Notes: a model not told the origin generated them from the sequence alone. Counted from the stretch's first letter, positions 1 to 8,257 are shown. The stretch: DNA of 14,156 nt from CAXSDR01 sp964236445 (GCA_964236445.1 CAXSDR010000097.1:1-14156), one strand, 5' to 3'. Translations and numbers: made by a program.

Positions 1-1292
<1,292 letters not shown>

Positions 1293-1344
1293 ACCGTCAG
1301 GCGACCGGCCGCACAGCGCAGGCTTACCCTGCATCGAGCGCAGG

Positions 1345-1373
1345 CGGGCCGTCTCCCCTCGGGAGGCGGCCCG
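1345..1373 (+). terminator. Hairpin terminator after clpC
   Basis: Inverted repeat with arms 1345-1357 and 1361-1373: 13 base pairs including one G-U, closed by a 3-base CTC loop. It begins about 53 bases after the clpC stop. No T-run follows, which is common for terminators in high-GC actinobacteria. The stem is almost entirely G-C, so a terminator role is likely, but termination itself is inferred. Confidence 0.75.
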
Positions 1374-1489
1374 TCGGCGTACCCGCCGCACACACCCGCC
1401 GCACTCCCCCAGCGCATCGTCCTCTTTGCATTCGCCGAGTCGGCCCGGGCTCCCGTGGCGGCCGAGCGCTTCCTGCGCGGTCATGTTCT

Positions 1490-1519
1490 GAGCCGGCAAC
1501 CACTGAGCCCGCAACCACT
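1490..1519. repeat. 15-bp imperfect tandem repeat
   Basis: Two adjacent 15-base units (1490-1504 and 1505-1519) differ at one base: gagccGgcaaccact and gagccCgcaaccact. They lie in non-coding DNA about 170 bases upstream of the chitinase promoter candidate. A regulatory role is possible but unsupported. Confidence 0.5.
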
Positions 1520-1685
1520 GGGTCGGGCAGTTTGCGTCGCTGTCGAACACGTGCCGCCACAGCCGCTCGCTATGTGCGACCGGGAAGTTTCGCACTGTGT
1601 CGCTCGCCGGGGGCGACGGTTTTCGAGGGCGTCTCCTGCATTGACCGACGGCTGTGCGAGCCGCGTTCCGGTTGCCGTAGATCTC

Positions 1686-1714
1686 TTGACAGGCATATGT
1701 ACGGACGGTCTACT
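1686..1714 (+). promoter_or_regulatory. Candidate sigma-70 type promoter of the chitinase gene
   Basis: A perfect -35 hexamer TTGACA (1686-1691) is followed after 17 bases by TCTACT (1709-1714), which matches four of six positions of TATAAT. Transcription would start near 1721 and give a leader of roughly 225 bases before the chitinase ATG. It is the best promoter match I saw in this intergenic region. The -10 box is imperfect. Confidence 0.5.
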
Positions 1715-1774
1715 AACAAACGTGACGGAGGCCACCGTCCCTCAGGTCGGTGGTCGAGTCGCAGCCAGCCCTGT

Positions 1775-1790
1775 TCACGTCTAGACCGCG
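1775..1790. promoter_or_regulatory. Palindrome resembling a DasR-responsive element (dre)
   Basis: The 16-base stretch centred on the perfect palindrome GTCTAGAC (1779-1786) matches 11 of 16 positions of the Streptomyces dre consensus ACTGGTCTAGACCACT, including nine contiguous core bases GTCTAGACC. DasR is the GntR-family repressor controlled by amino-sugar phosphates that regulates chitin and GlcNAc genes, so the position upstream of a chitinase fits. The outer positions match poorly, and no DasR gene is visible in the window. It lies downstream of the promoter candidate, where binding would act as a roadblock. Confidence 0.4.
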
Positions 1791-1801
1791 TCTGACCAGG
1801 T

Positions 1802-1855
1802 CCGCGAGTCGGGGATACGCACCCACCCCCCTGGGTGCGTGTCTCCGACTCGCGG
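1802..1855 (+). promoter_or_regulatory. 24-bp hairpin in the chitinase leader
   Basis: Arms 1802-1825 and 1832-1855 pair over 24 consecutive positions with only two G-U wobbles (1813:1844 and 1816:1841), leaving a loop of six C (1826-1831). There is no T-run after it. It lies between the promoter candidate and the ATG, about 90 bases upstream of the start codon, so it could be an attenuator, an RNA-stabilising 5' structure or a terminator of upstream read-through. A second weaker stem follows (1875-1881 with 1905-1911, enclosing a 5-bp inner hairpin). Confidence 0.7.
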
Positions 1856-1945
1856 CCGTCTGCGCCTCGAGCGGCCCTCGTCACACTGCGTTTCCGCGCA
1901 GCCCACGAGGGGCTCGCGGCCATTCGGCACTCGAAGGGCTCTTTC

Positions 1946-3750
1946 ATGAGACGAGGACGGGCGGCTCTTGCTGCTCTTGTCGCGGCGCCGGCGCTGATAC
2001 TCGCGGCGCTGACCGCAACGTCGGCAGGTCCGGCGGCGGCGGCGGGCTCGGTGAACTGCGGTGGGCTCGCCACGTGGAGCAACAGCACCGCCTACACCGG
2101 CGGTGCGACGGTCACGTTCAACGCGCACTCGTGGACCGCCAAGTGGTGGACCCAGGCCGAGCAGCCCCCGGCCCAGGTGTGGATCGACAACGGCACGTGC
2201 GACGGCACCGCTCCGCCGCCGCCGACCACCACCTGCCCGCAGGCATGGGTGTCGACGACCGCCTACTCCGGTGGTGCGGTCGTGTCCTACGCAGGGCGCG
2301 CCTACACCGCGAAGTGGTGGACGCAGAACGAGGTGCCGCCCGCGCAGGTGTGGACCGACAACGGCCCCTGCGGCGGTTCCACGACGCCGACCCCGACGCC
2401 CAAGCCCACGGTGACCCCCACTCCGACCCCCACGCCCAAGCCCACGGTGACCCCCACGCCGACGGTTCCGCCGAGCGGCTCGAAGCGGGTCGTCGGCTAC
2501 TTCACCGAGTGGGNNNNNNNNNNNNNNNNNNNNNNNNNNNNNNNNNNNNNNNNNNNNNNNNNNNNNNNNNNNNNNNNNNNNNNNNNNNNNNNNNNNNNNN
2601 NNNNNNNNNNNNNCCGACGGTTCCGCCGAGCGGCTCGAAGCGGGTCGTCGGCTACTTCACCGAGTGGGGCATCTACAGCCGCGGCTTCTTCGTCAAGAAC
2701 ATCGAGACCAGCGGGTCGGCCGCGAAGCTCACCCACATCCAGTACGCCTTCGGCAACGTGACGAACGGCGCCTGCGCGCTCGGTGACACCTACGCCGACT
2801 ACGACATGGCCTACACCGCCGCCAACAGCGTCGACGGCACCGCCGACACCTGGGACGCCGGTGCGCTGCGCGGCAACTTCAACCAGCTGCGCGAGCTGAA
2901 GAAGGAGTACCCCAACCTGAAGGTCACCTTCTCGTTCGGCGGCTGGACCTGGTCCAGCGGCTTCACGGCCGCTGCGGCGAACCCCGCCGCCTTCGCCGAC
3001 TCCTGCTACAAGCTGGTGAAGGACCCGCGGTGGGCCGACGTGTTCGACGGCATCGACATCGACTGGGAATATCCCAACGCCTGTGGCCTGCAGTGCGACA
3101 GCAGCGGGCCGGCAGCGTTCAAGAACCTCATGGCCGCACTGCGCAGCCGGTTCGGTGCGAGCGCCCTGGTGACCGCTGCGGTGACGGGTGACGGCTCCAA
3201 CGGTGGCAAGCTCGACGTGACCGACTACGCCGCAGCCGTTCCCTACCTCGACTGGATCTCGCCGATGACCTACGACTACTTCGGCGCGTTCTCGCCGAAC
3301 GGTCCGACGGCACCGCACTCCCCGCTCACGGCCTACCCGGGCATCCCGACGGCCGGCTTCAACGCCGACGCGGCCGTGCAGAAGCTCAAGAGCAAGGGCA
3401 TCCCGTCCAACAAGATCCTGCTCGGCATCGGTTTCTACGGCCGCGGCTGGAAGGGTGTCACCCAGGCGGCACCCGGCGGCTCCGCGACCGGCCCGGCGAC
3501 CGGCACGGTCGAGGCCGGCATCGACGACTACCGGATCCTCAAGACCAAGTGCCCGCCGACCGGCACGGTGGGCGGCACGGCGTACGCCTTCTGCAACGGT
3601 GAGTGGTGGTCCTACGACACGCCCGCCACCATCGGCACGAAGATGGCGTACGTCAAGAACCAGGGTCTCGGCGGTGCATTCGTCTGGGAGCTCGGCGGCG
3701 ATACGTCCGACGGCGAGCTGATGACGGCAGTCCGCAACGGCCTGAGCTAG
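1946..3750 (+). CDS. Secreted GH18 chitinase with two N-terminal CBM5/12 modules, interrupted by an assembly gap
   Basis: Extracellular endo-acting chitinase of glycoside hydrolase family 18. The start at ATG 1946 is preceded by GAAGGG (1933-1938). A signal peptide covers residues 1-33 (RR, hydrophobic core, AAAA end). Two chitin-binding modules follow (about 38-85 and 97-142), each with an AY..G..V, AKWWTQ and QVW.DNG..C pattern. A Pro/Thr/Lys linker spans about 144-176 and the catalytic barrel runs from residue 180 to the end. The active-site motif DGIDIDWE places the catalytic Glu at codon 3067-3069. The substrate-site motifs SFGGW and MTYDY are present. A run of 100 Ns (2514-2613) shifts the frame, but the flanks repeat 55 bp exactly. 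Removing one copy plus the Ns (155 nt) gives one 549-aa frame, numbered here on that basis. The frame before the gap is 2 and after it 1, as that collapse predicts. Regulation probably involves the leader elements upstream. Confidence 0.93.
2396..2457 (+). repeat. Direct repeat coding for the chitinase Pro/Thr linker
   Basis: A 26-base sequence occurs identically at 2396-2421 and 2432-2457, a period of 36 bases or 12 codons. It encodes the repeated linker unit KPTVTPTPTP. Such repeats expand and contract readily, so linker length may vary between strains. The repeat lies immediately before the duplicated sequence at the assembly gap. Confidence 0.85.
2459..2668. other. 100-N scaffold gap flanked by identical 55-bp ends
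   Basis: Bases 2514-2613 are 100 Ns, a conventional filler length for an unknown or small gap. The 55 bases before the gap (2459-2513) are identical to the 55 bases after it (2614-2668). Both copies encode PTVPPSGSKRVVGYFTEW, in different frames. The simplest reading is that two contig ends overlap by 55 bases and were not merged. The true locus would then be 155 bases shorter, with an intact chitinase gene. Confidence 0.9.
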
Positions 3751-3766
3751 TTCGAGGGGACAGGGC

Positions 3767-3795
3767 AGGGGTCGTCCCTCCGGGGACGGCCCCTT
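3767..3795. terminator. Hairpin terminator between chitinase and mutY
   Basis: Arms 3767-3778 and 3783-3794 form a 12-bp stem with one T-G wobble, closed by C(TCCG)G, a member of the very stable UNCG tetraloop class. It starts 16 bases after the chitinase stop and 21 bases from the mutY stop on the other strand, so it can serve both convergent genes. Only two T bases end the structure. Confidence 0.75.
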
Positions 3796-3815
3796 CCTGC
3801 GTCCACGGGTCGCCC

Positions 3816-4709
3816 TCACCCCGGCAGCGAGACACGCCCGTCGTCGGTGCGCACCACGAGCCCGTCGACCACCAGCCCGGCGAGTGCACGCTCGCGCTGC
3901 CCAACGTCGTCCCACACCGTCGCGAGCAGCCCCGCCTCGACCGGACCATGCGCCTCGCGGAGCACAGTGAGCAGCCGGCCACGCACCTGCCGGTCGGTGC
4001 CGACATAGCCCTGCGTGCGCCGCGGCGGGCCCGTCCACGGCGGATAGCCAGCGGCACGCCACGCGCACCGCTGCGCGATCGGGCAGGCGGTGCAGCGAGG
4101 GGCCCGGGCCGTGCACACCAGCGCGCCGAGCTCCATGACCGCGACCCCCCAGCGGGCCGCGTCGCGCCCGTGCCGGGGCAGCAGCGCCTCGGCGGTGCGC
4201 AGCTCGCCGGCGGTCTGGGCGACCGGGGGCAGCGCCTCGCCCGAGACCGCCCGCGCCAGGACACGCCGGACGTTGGTGTCGAGCACCGCATGGCGGCCGG
4301 CGAAGGCGAACGACGCGATCGCGGCAGCGGTGTAGGAGCCGACCCCGGGCAGCGCGAGCAGGTCGTCATGCCCGGCAGGCACATCGCCGCCGTGACGCGC
4401 CACGATCTGGGCGGCGGTGGCGTGCAGGCGCAGGGCGCGACGCGGATAGCCCAGCCGACCCCACGCCCGCACCGCCTCTCCCGCGGGCTCGTCGGCCAGC
4501 GCGGAGGGGGTGGGCCAGCGTGCCAACCAGGTCCGCCAGGCCGGCAGGACCCGGGTCACCGGCGTCTGCTGGAGCATGAACTCGCTGACGAGGATGCCCC
4601 ACGGCGTGGCGTCGACCGCACGCCACGGCAGATCGCGGGCGTTGGCGCCGTACCACTGCGTCACCTCGGCCTGCAGCGGATCATGACGGTGCGTTGTCTT
4701 CGACGGCAT
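3816..4709 (-). CDS. mutY: A/G-specific adenine DNA glycosylase MutY
   Basis: Base-excision repair enzyme that removes adenine mispaired with 8-oxoguanine. From the ATG at 4707-4709 it has 297 aa. Seen: the catalytic Glu43 in SEFMLQQT, the helix-hairpin-helix around LLALPGVGSYTAAAI (117-131), the catalytic Asp144 in VLDTNVRR, and a 4Fe-4S cluster motif C199-X6-C206-X2-C209-X5-C215. The C-terminal 75 or so residues are too short for the NUDIX-like 8-oxoG recognition domain of E. coli MutY (350 aa), as in many actinobacterial MutYs. The start is uncertain: an ATG at 4731-4733 would add MSGSIATV, and the longest frame, to 4844, would run into the divergent gene. None has a strong ribosome binding site; I chose the start that leaves the usual short lead before the conserved WY..NARDLPWR. 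Confidence 0.93.
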   Translation of the reverse strand: MPSKTTHRHDPLQAEVTQWYGANARDLPWRAVDATPWGILVSEFMLQQTPVTRVLPAWRTWLARWPTPSALADEPAGEAVRAWGRLGYPRRALRLHATAAQIVARHGGDVPAGHDDLLALPGVGSYTAAAIASFAFAGRHAVLDTNVRRVLARAVSGEALPPVAQTAGELRTAEALLPRHGRDAARWGVAVMELGALVCTARAPRCTACPIAQRCAWRAAGYPPWTGPPRRTQGYVGTDRQVRGRLLTVLREAHGPVEAGLLATVWDDVGQRERALAGLVVDGLVVRTDDGRVSLPG

Positions 4710-4801
4710 GACCGTCGCGATGCTGCCAGACATCCGGCGGATGCGCGCGTTTGCAGCGTCGCCGTCGGCGTGCCGCGACGCACGTGGGCGGAGTTCGGTC
4801 C

Positions 4802-4807
4802 TAGCGT
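4802..4807 (+). promoter_or_regulatory. -10 element of a leaderless transcript
   Basis: TAGCGT fits the actinobacterial -10 consensus TANNNT and ends exactly six bases before the GTG at 4814. That spacing puts the transcription start on the start codon itself. No ribosome binding site is visible, which supports leaderless translation from this GTG. No good -35 is seen at 17-18 bases. Confidence 0.55.
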
Positions 4808-4813
4808 GGCGGC

Positions 4814-5506
4814 GTGGTCCTCGAGCCGATCGGTCCAGAGGCACCGTCGACGTACTGGATGCGTCGTGCGGGCGTCGTTGCTGTCCTGCTCGTCCTGCTG
4901 CTGGTGCTGCTCAAGGCGTGCACGGGCGGCTCCGGCGGCCCGAGCGGCGTGAAGTCCGCGACGCCGTCGAGCCCTGCGGCGAGCCCGAGCACCTCCGACC
5001 CGGGGTTCGCGGTGATCGTCGACCCGCCGAGCGCGCTCGCCACACCGACGGTCCCGACTTCGACCGCTACGTCGAAGCCCACCGCCAAGCCGACCGTGAA
5101 AGCCACGGTCAAGCAGGCCCGCACCTGCACCGACGCCGACGTCGACGTCACCGCCGCCACGGACGTACGCGCCTATCCCGCCGGGAGCACCCCCCGCTTC
5201 ACCCTCACCGTGACCAACTCCAGCCCGACGCCGTGTCGGCGCGACCTCGGGTCGGCGGCGCTGCGGCTGCTGGTGACCTCCGGCCCGGCACGCGTCTGGA
5301 GCTCGGACGACTGCAAGCCCAAGGGCGTCTCGTCGCTGCGTCTGCTCGACGCCGGTGCCTCGTTCTCCACCTCCCTGTCCTGGCCCCGCGTGCGGACCAA
5401 CGCCGCGTGCACCGGGCCGAAGGGCCAGGCCGCGGCCGGGACCTACGTCCTGACTGCCGCTGCCGGGCCCGTGACCAGCGCAAAGGCGACCTTCCTCCTG
5501 CACTGA
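4814..5506 (+). CDS. Membrane-anchored conserved hypothetical protein with Ser/Thr/Pro linker and extracytoplasmic domain
   Basis: 230 aa from GTG 4814. Residues 1-16 are cytoplasmic and end in MRR. A single strongly hydrophobic segment follows (about 19-34, VVAVLLVLLLVLL). Then comes a low-complexity Ala/Pro/Ser/Thr/Lys stretch to about residue 98, and a C-terminal domain of roughly 130 aa. That domain has a pattern of short beta strands (FTLTVTNSS, LRLLVTSGPARVWSS) and Cys pairs, which suggests an Ig-like sandwich outside the membrane. I recognise it as a widespread actinobacterial protein encoded next to mutY; from memory, the Mycobacterium tuberculosis counterpart between disA and mutY is a membrane protein in the same relative orientation. 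No function is established. An alternative start is ATG 4859, but it lies just before the membrane segment and lacks the well-placed -10. It is divergent from mutY with about 100 bases between them. Confidence 0.85.
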   Translation: MVLEPIGPEAPSTYWMRRAGVVAVLLVLLLVLLKACTGGSGGPSGVKSATPSSPAASPSTSDPGFAVIVDPPSALATPTVPTSTATSKPTAKPTVKATVKQARTCTDADVDVTAATDVRAYPAGSTPRFTLTVTNSSPTPCRRDLGSAALRLLVTSGPARVWSSDDCKPKGVSSLRLLDAGASFSTSLSWPRVRTNAACTGPKGQAAAGTYVLTAAAGPVTSAKATFLLH

Positions 5507-5551
5507 CGGCTCGCGCCGCCCGCGGCAGATGGTTCAGATCGGCGAGCCGTC
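5505..5551. terminator. Possible structured terminator between the membrane protein and cheB
   Basis: Perfect 10-base arms at 5505-5514 and 5542-5551 enclose 27 bases that contain a further 4-bp hairpin (5515-5526). The stem begins at the stop codon of the upstream gene. The long loop makes it weaker than the other terminators here. It could equally be a leader structure for cheB, which starts 15 bases later. Confidence 0.35.
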
Positions 5552-5566
5552 GGACGATGCAAAGGC

Positions 5567-6766
5567 GTGCCCTCAGCCGCGTCGAGCCCCCTAGCGGCTC
5601 CGCTCGCCGTCGTCGTGGTGGCGGCCTCGTCCGCCCGCGTGAGCGCGCTGCGCGTGCTGCTGGGCAGCGTTCGCTTCCGGGTCGTCGCGGAGGCGTCCAC
5701 GCCGCTGCTGGCACAGGGGGCCGTCAGTCGCGAACGGCCCGACGTCGTGCTGGTCGACCTGGACGCCGCGGGGGTAGGGCTGGAAGCGCTCGAGCGCATC
5801 ATGTCCGACTGCCCGACACCCGTCGTGGTGTGCGGTACGCGCGCCAGCGAGGCCCGCGTCGCGGCAGCCGCTCTGGCTGCCGGTGCCGTGGACGTGGTCG
5901 GTGCGCTCGACGCGCCGCCCAGCTCGGGTCAGTACGCCGTCGCGCTGCGCCGTCACGTGGAGATGGCCAGCCGGATGCGCGTCATCCGCCACCCCCGGAG
6001 TCGGCTTCGCGGCCTCTCGCCTGCTCCCGTCCAGTCGCCGCAGGCCATCGCCGTCGCGCGCGCCGCAGCGGTGCGGGCGACGAGGCTGCCGGTGATGGCG
6101 GGCTCGCGGCACACCCCGTCGCCCCTGGCCGTGGAGCACCTCGTCGGACGCGCCCGGCTCCAGCCGCGTGTCGTGCTCATCGGCGCGAGCACCGGCGGAC
6201 CGCCGGCCTTGCGCGCCATCCTCGGTGAGCTGCCGGTGACCCTCGGCGTACCCGTCCTCGTCGTGCAGCACATGGCCGACGGCTTCGTCGACGGACTCGC
6301 CGAGTGGCTCGACTCCATCTCGTCGTTGCCGGTGTCCGTGGGGCGCGACGGCGAGCGGTTGCTGCCCGGCCACGTCTATCTCGCGCCCAGCGGCTGCAAC
6401 ACGGTGCTCCGCTCCGACCTCACGATCGAGGCGGTGCCGCCGGAACCCGGTCAGTTCAGCGTCCCGGGCATCGATGCGACGTTCGCGAGCGCTGCCATGT
6501 CGCTGCGCGGGCGGGCCGTCGCCGTGCTGCTCACCGGCATGGGGCGCGACGGCGCTGCCGGTCTGCGCCACCTGCGCAGCGCGGGCGCGACCACCTTGGC
6601 CCAGGACGAGGCGACGAGCGTCGTGTGGGGCATGCCCGCGGCTGCTCTCGCCCTCGACGCCGTGGACGTGGAGCTGGCCCTCGGCGACGTGGCAGCGGCG
6701 CTCACCCTCGCGGTGCTCGGTCCGCAGGACCCCCTCGAGGTCGATTCGCCCGGGGTTCCTGCATGA
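5567..6766 (+). CDS. cheB: CheB-type protein-glutamate methylesterase/glutaminase with degenerate receiver domain
   Basis: Cytoplasmic esterase family that hydrolyses glutamyl methyl esters on chemoreceptors, opposing CheR. 399 aa from GTG 5567; AAAGG lies immediately upstream. Residues about 13-118 align with a receiver domain: the phospho-acceptor Asp is kept (D64 in VLVDLD), but the N-terminal acidic pair is replaced by Ala19-Ala20 (VVVVAASS where VDDS is usual) and the conserved Lys is missing (VVGALDAP where FVTKP is usual). A linker of about 80 residues, rich in Arg and Ala, follows. The esterase domain (about 200-385) is intact: Ser208 in GASTGG, His235 in VVQHM, Asp328 in TGMGRDG, plus the usual VVWGMPAAA. 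The last bases overlap the cheR start (ATGA). No CheA or receptor is nearby. A typical enzyme is about 350 aa, so this one is longer because of the linker. The esterase fold is certain; phospho-control is doubtful. Confidence 0.93.
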   Translation: MPSAASSPLAAPLAVVVVAASSARVSALRVLLGSVRFRVVAEASTPLLAQGAVSRERPDVVLVDLDAAGVGLEALERIMSDCPTPVVVCGTRASEARVAAAALAAGAVDVVGALDAPPSSGQYAVALRRHVEMASRMRVIRHPRSRLRGLSPAPVQSPQAIAVARAAAVRATRLPVMAGSRHTPSPLAVEHLVGRARLQPRVVLIGASTGGPPALRAILGELPVTLGVPVLVVQHMADGFVDGLAEWLDSISSLPVSVGRDGERLLPGHVYLAPSGCNTVLRSDLTIEAVPPEPGQFSVPGIDATFASAAMSLRGRAVAVLLTGMGRDGAAGLRHLRSAGATTLAQDEATSVVWGMPAAALALDAVDVELALGDVAAALTLAVLGPQDPLEVDSPGVPA

Positions 6767-8226
6767 GCGCCGGGATGCTCGCCCCGACCACCGCACCCGA
6801 GCAGGCCGAGTCCCGCGCCGTCACGCACGCGCGCGCCTACCTCATGGAGACGGCCGGGCTGTGCTTCGAGGGCGCGCGCCGCTCGGCTCTCGTCGCGACG
6901 CTCGAGGAGCGGGCCCGACATCTCGGGTCGCTGACCGCCTATCTCGAGCTCATCGCGTCACCGTCGGGAGTAGCCGAACGCCAGTCGCTGCTCGACGCCG
7001 TCACCGTGCAGGAGACCTCGTTCTTCCGCAATGCCCCGCAGATGGAGGCGCTCCGGCGAGTCGTGCTGCCCGAGCTCCTGCGGCGTGCGGCGATGCAGGG
7101 CCGCCCCTTCCTGGCCTGGAGCGCGGGGTGCGCCACGGGGGAGGAGCCCTACTCCGTGGCGATGATGGCGCTCGAGGTCCGCTCCGCGCTGCGCATCGAC
7201 GTGGAGATCCGGGTTCTCGGCACGGACGTGTCGGCGGCCGCCCTCGACGCCGCGAGGGTCGCGACCTACGCCGGGCGCACGCTCAGCGCCGTTCCTGCGG
7301 CCTCGCGCAGCCGGTGGTTCGTCGACGTGGCCTCCGGCGCCCGGGTGACCGACGAGGTCCGCGACGTCGTCTCGCTGCGCCTGCACAACCTGGTCACCGA
7401 GGCGCCGCCGCGACCGGCCGACGCCATCGACCTGGTCCTGTGCCGCAACGTGACGATCTACTTCTCCCGCCGCACGACGCGCGGTGTCGTCGGCCAGCTC
7501 GCGCGCGTGCTGCGCCCCGACGGCTATCTGCTGCTCGGTCACGCCGAGACGCTGTGGCGGTTGAGCGACGAGTTCACGCTGTCACCGATCGGCGAGGCCT
7601 TCGCCTATCGCAAGGCCGTCGGCGTCCCGCAACCGCGCACCACCACGCGCCGGGCACCTGCCGGCAGGATTACGCCCACCGGGTCCGCCGACGCCCACGG
7701 AAGCCCTGTGTCCGCTGCGCCCCAGGGGTCATCCTCGAGCCTGCGGGACTCTCGGGCGCATGTCGCACCGCCGATGGCGCAGCCCCTCACGACGGTCACG
7801 CCGGCGGACGCACGCCTCACCCAGGCCCGCGAGGCGCTGGCCGTCGGGCGCTACGCGCAGGCGGTGCTGGAGGCGGCCCGCGCGGTCGACCTCGACCCCC
7901 TGGCCTCGGCGTCGTGGGGCTGCCTCGGACAGGCGCTCACGTGCCGCGGCAGGGACGGGGACGCCGTGGCTGCACTGCGCAAGGCCGTCTATCTCGACCC
8001 CCTCGACGGGGCCGCCCACTTCCTGCTCGCCGGGGCGCTGGCGCGGCTGGGTCAACTGGGCGCCGCGGCGGTCGCCTACGAGGCCGCCGCTGTCGCGCTG
8101 CCGCGCGTTCCTGGCGAGGCGCTGGCCCACGTTCTGGACGGCCGCGACGTAGGCGAGCTGGCTCTGCTCTGCAAGCGCCTCGCGGCAGAGCTCGGCTCCG
8201 GGCCCACGCGTCGGGATCTTCGCTGA
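6763..8226 (+). CDS. cheR: CheR-type protein-glutamate O-methyltransferase with C-terminal TPR region
   Basis: Transfers methyl groups from S-adenosylmethionine to receptor glutamates. 487 aa from ATG 6763, which overlaps the cheB stop as ATGA and implies translational coupling. Residues about 20-95 form the helical CheR N-domain with ETSFFRN (84-90). The Rossmann methyltransferase domain follows, with AWSAGCATGEEPYSVAM (118-134), GTDVS (153-157), CRNVTIYFS (227-235) and LLLGHAETL (256-264). The methyltransferase ends near residue 285. A Pro/Ser/Thr-rich linker (about 286-348) leads to a helical repeat region (about 350-475) with TPR-like spacing of Ala, Gly and DP turns (AVDLDPLASASWGCLGQAL, AVYLDPLDGAAHFLLAGAL). 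CheR-TPR fusions are known from non-flagellar chemosensory systems. The open frame continues upstream to 6304 but that part overlaps cheB and is rejected. Confidence 0.93.
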   Translation: MSAGMLAPTTAPEQAESRAVTHARAYLMETAGLCFEGARRSALVATLEERARHLGSLTAYLELIASPSGVAERQSLLDAVTVQETSFFRNAPQMEALRRVVLPELLRRAAMQGRPFLAWSAGCATGEEPYSVAMMALEVRSALRIDVEIRVLGTDVSAAALDAARVATYAGRTLSAVPAASRSRWFVDVASGARVTDEVRDVVSLRLHNLVTEAPPRPADAIDLVLCRNVTIYFSRRTTRGVVGQLARVLRPDGYLLLGHAETLWRLSDEFTLSPIGEAFAYRKAVGVPQPRTTTRRAPAGRITPTGSADAHGSPVSAAPQGSSSSLRDSRAHVAPPMAQPLTTVTPADARLTQAREALAVGRYAQAVLEAARAVDLDPLASASWGCLGQALTCRGRDGDAVAALRKAVYLDPLDGAAHFLLAGALARLGQLGAAAVAYEAAAVALPRVPGEALAHVLDGRDVGELALLCKRLAAELGSGPTRRDLR

Positions 8227-8257
8227 GGCCAGGCTTCCGGCCGCTGCTGGCGCGCGT

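Larger units (their letters stand above)
1374..1945. other. Long non-coding region between clpC and the chitinase
   Basis: About 570 bases between the clpC terminator and the chitinase start. The open frames crossing it look like GC-driven shadows: Arg/Pro/Ser-rich translations with no recognisable motif and no plausible ribosome binding site. The first half (about 1374-1680) shows only a 15-bp imperfect tandem repeat at 1490-1519. The second half is rich in control elements for the chitinase: a promoter candidate at 1686-1714, a palindrome at 1775-1790, a 24-bp hairpin at 1802-1855 and a second weaker stem at 1875-1911. Confidence 0.7.

Noticed and set aside
1455..1784. Small gene in the clpC-chitinase space
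   Set aside because: No ribosome binding site, atypical composition, and it overlaps the promoter candidate and palindrome of the chitinase.
2396..2457. Possible CRISPR-like or mobile-element repeat
   Set aside because: The two 26-bp copies are in frame, have a 12-codon period and encode a Pro/Thr linker; there are no further copies or spacers.
1750..2513. Plus-strand frame joined to the chitinase catalytic half across the Ns
   Set aside because: Before the gap this frame gives Arg/His-rich nonsense. The true N-terminal half, with signal peptide and chitin-binding modules, is in the other frame; the join is caused by the 100-N filler.
2497..4116. 539-codon minus-strand open frame opposite the chitinase
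   Set aside because: It runs through the Ns, is rich in Arg/Gly/Ala/Val with no motif, and lies opposite well-supported chitinase and mutY coding sequence. It is a GC-driven antisense shadow.
6304..6762. N-terminal extension of the cheR frame
   Set aside because: It overlaps the conserved cheB esterase domain and has no similarity to CheR; the ATGA overlap at 6763 is the natural start.
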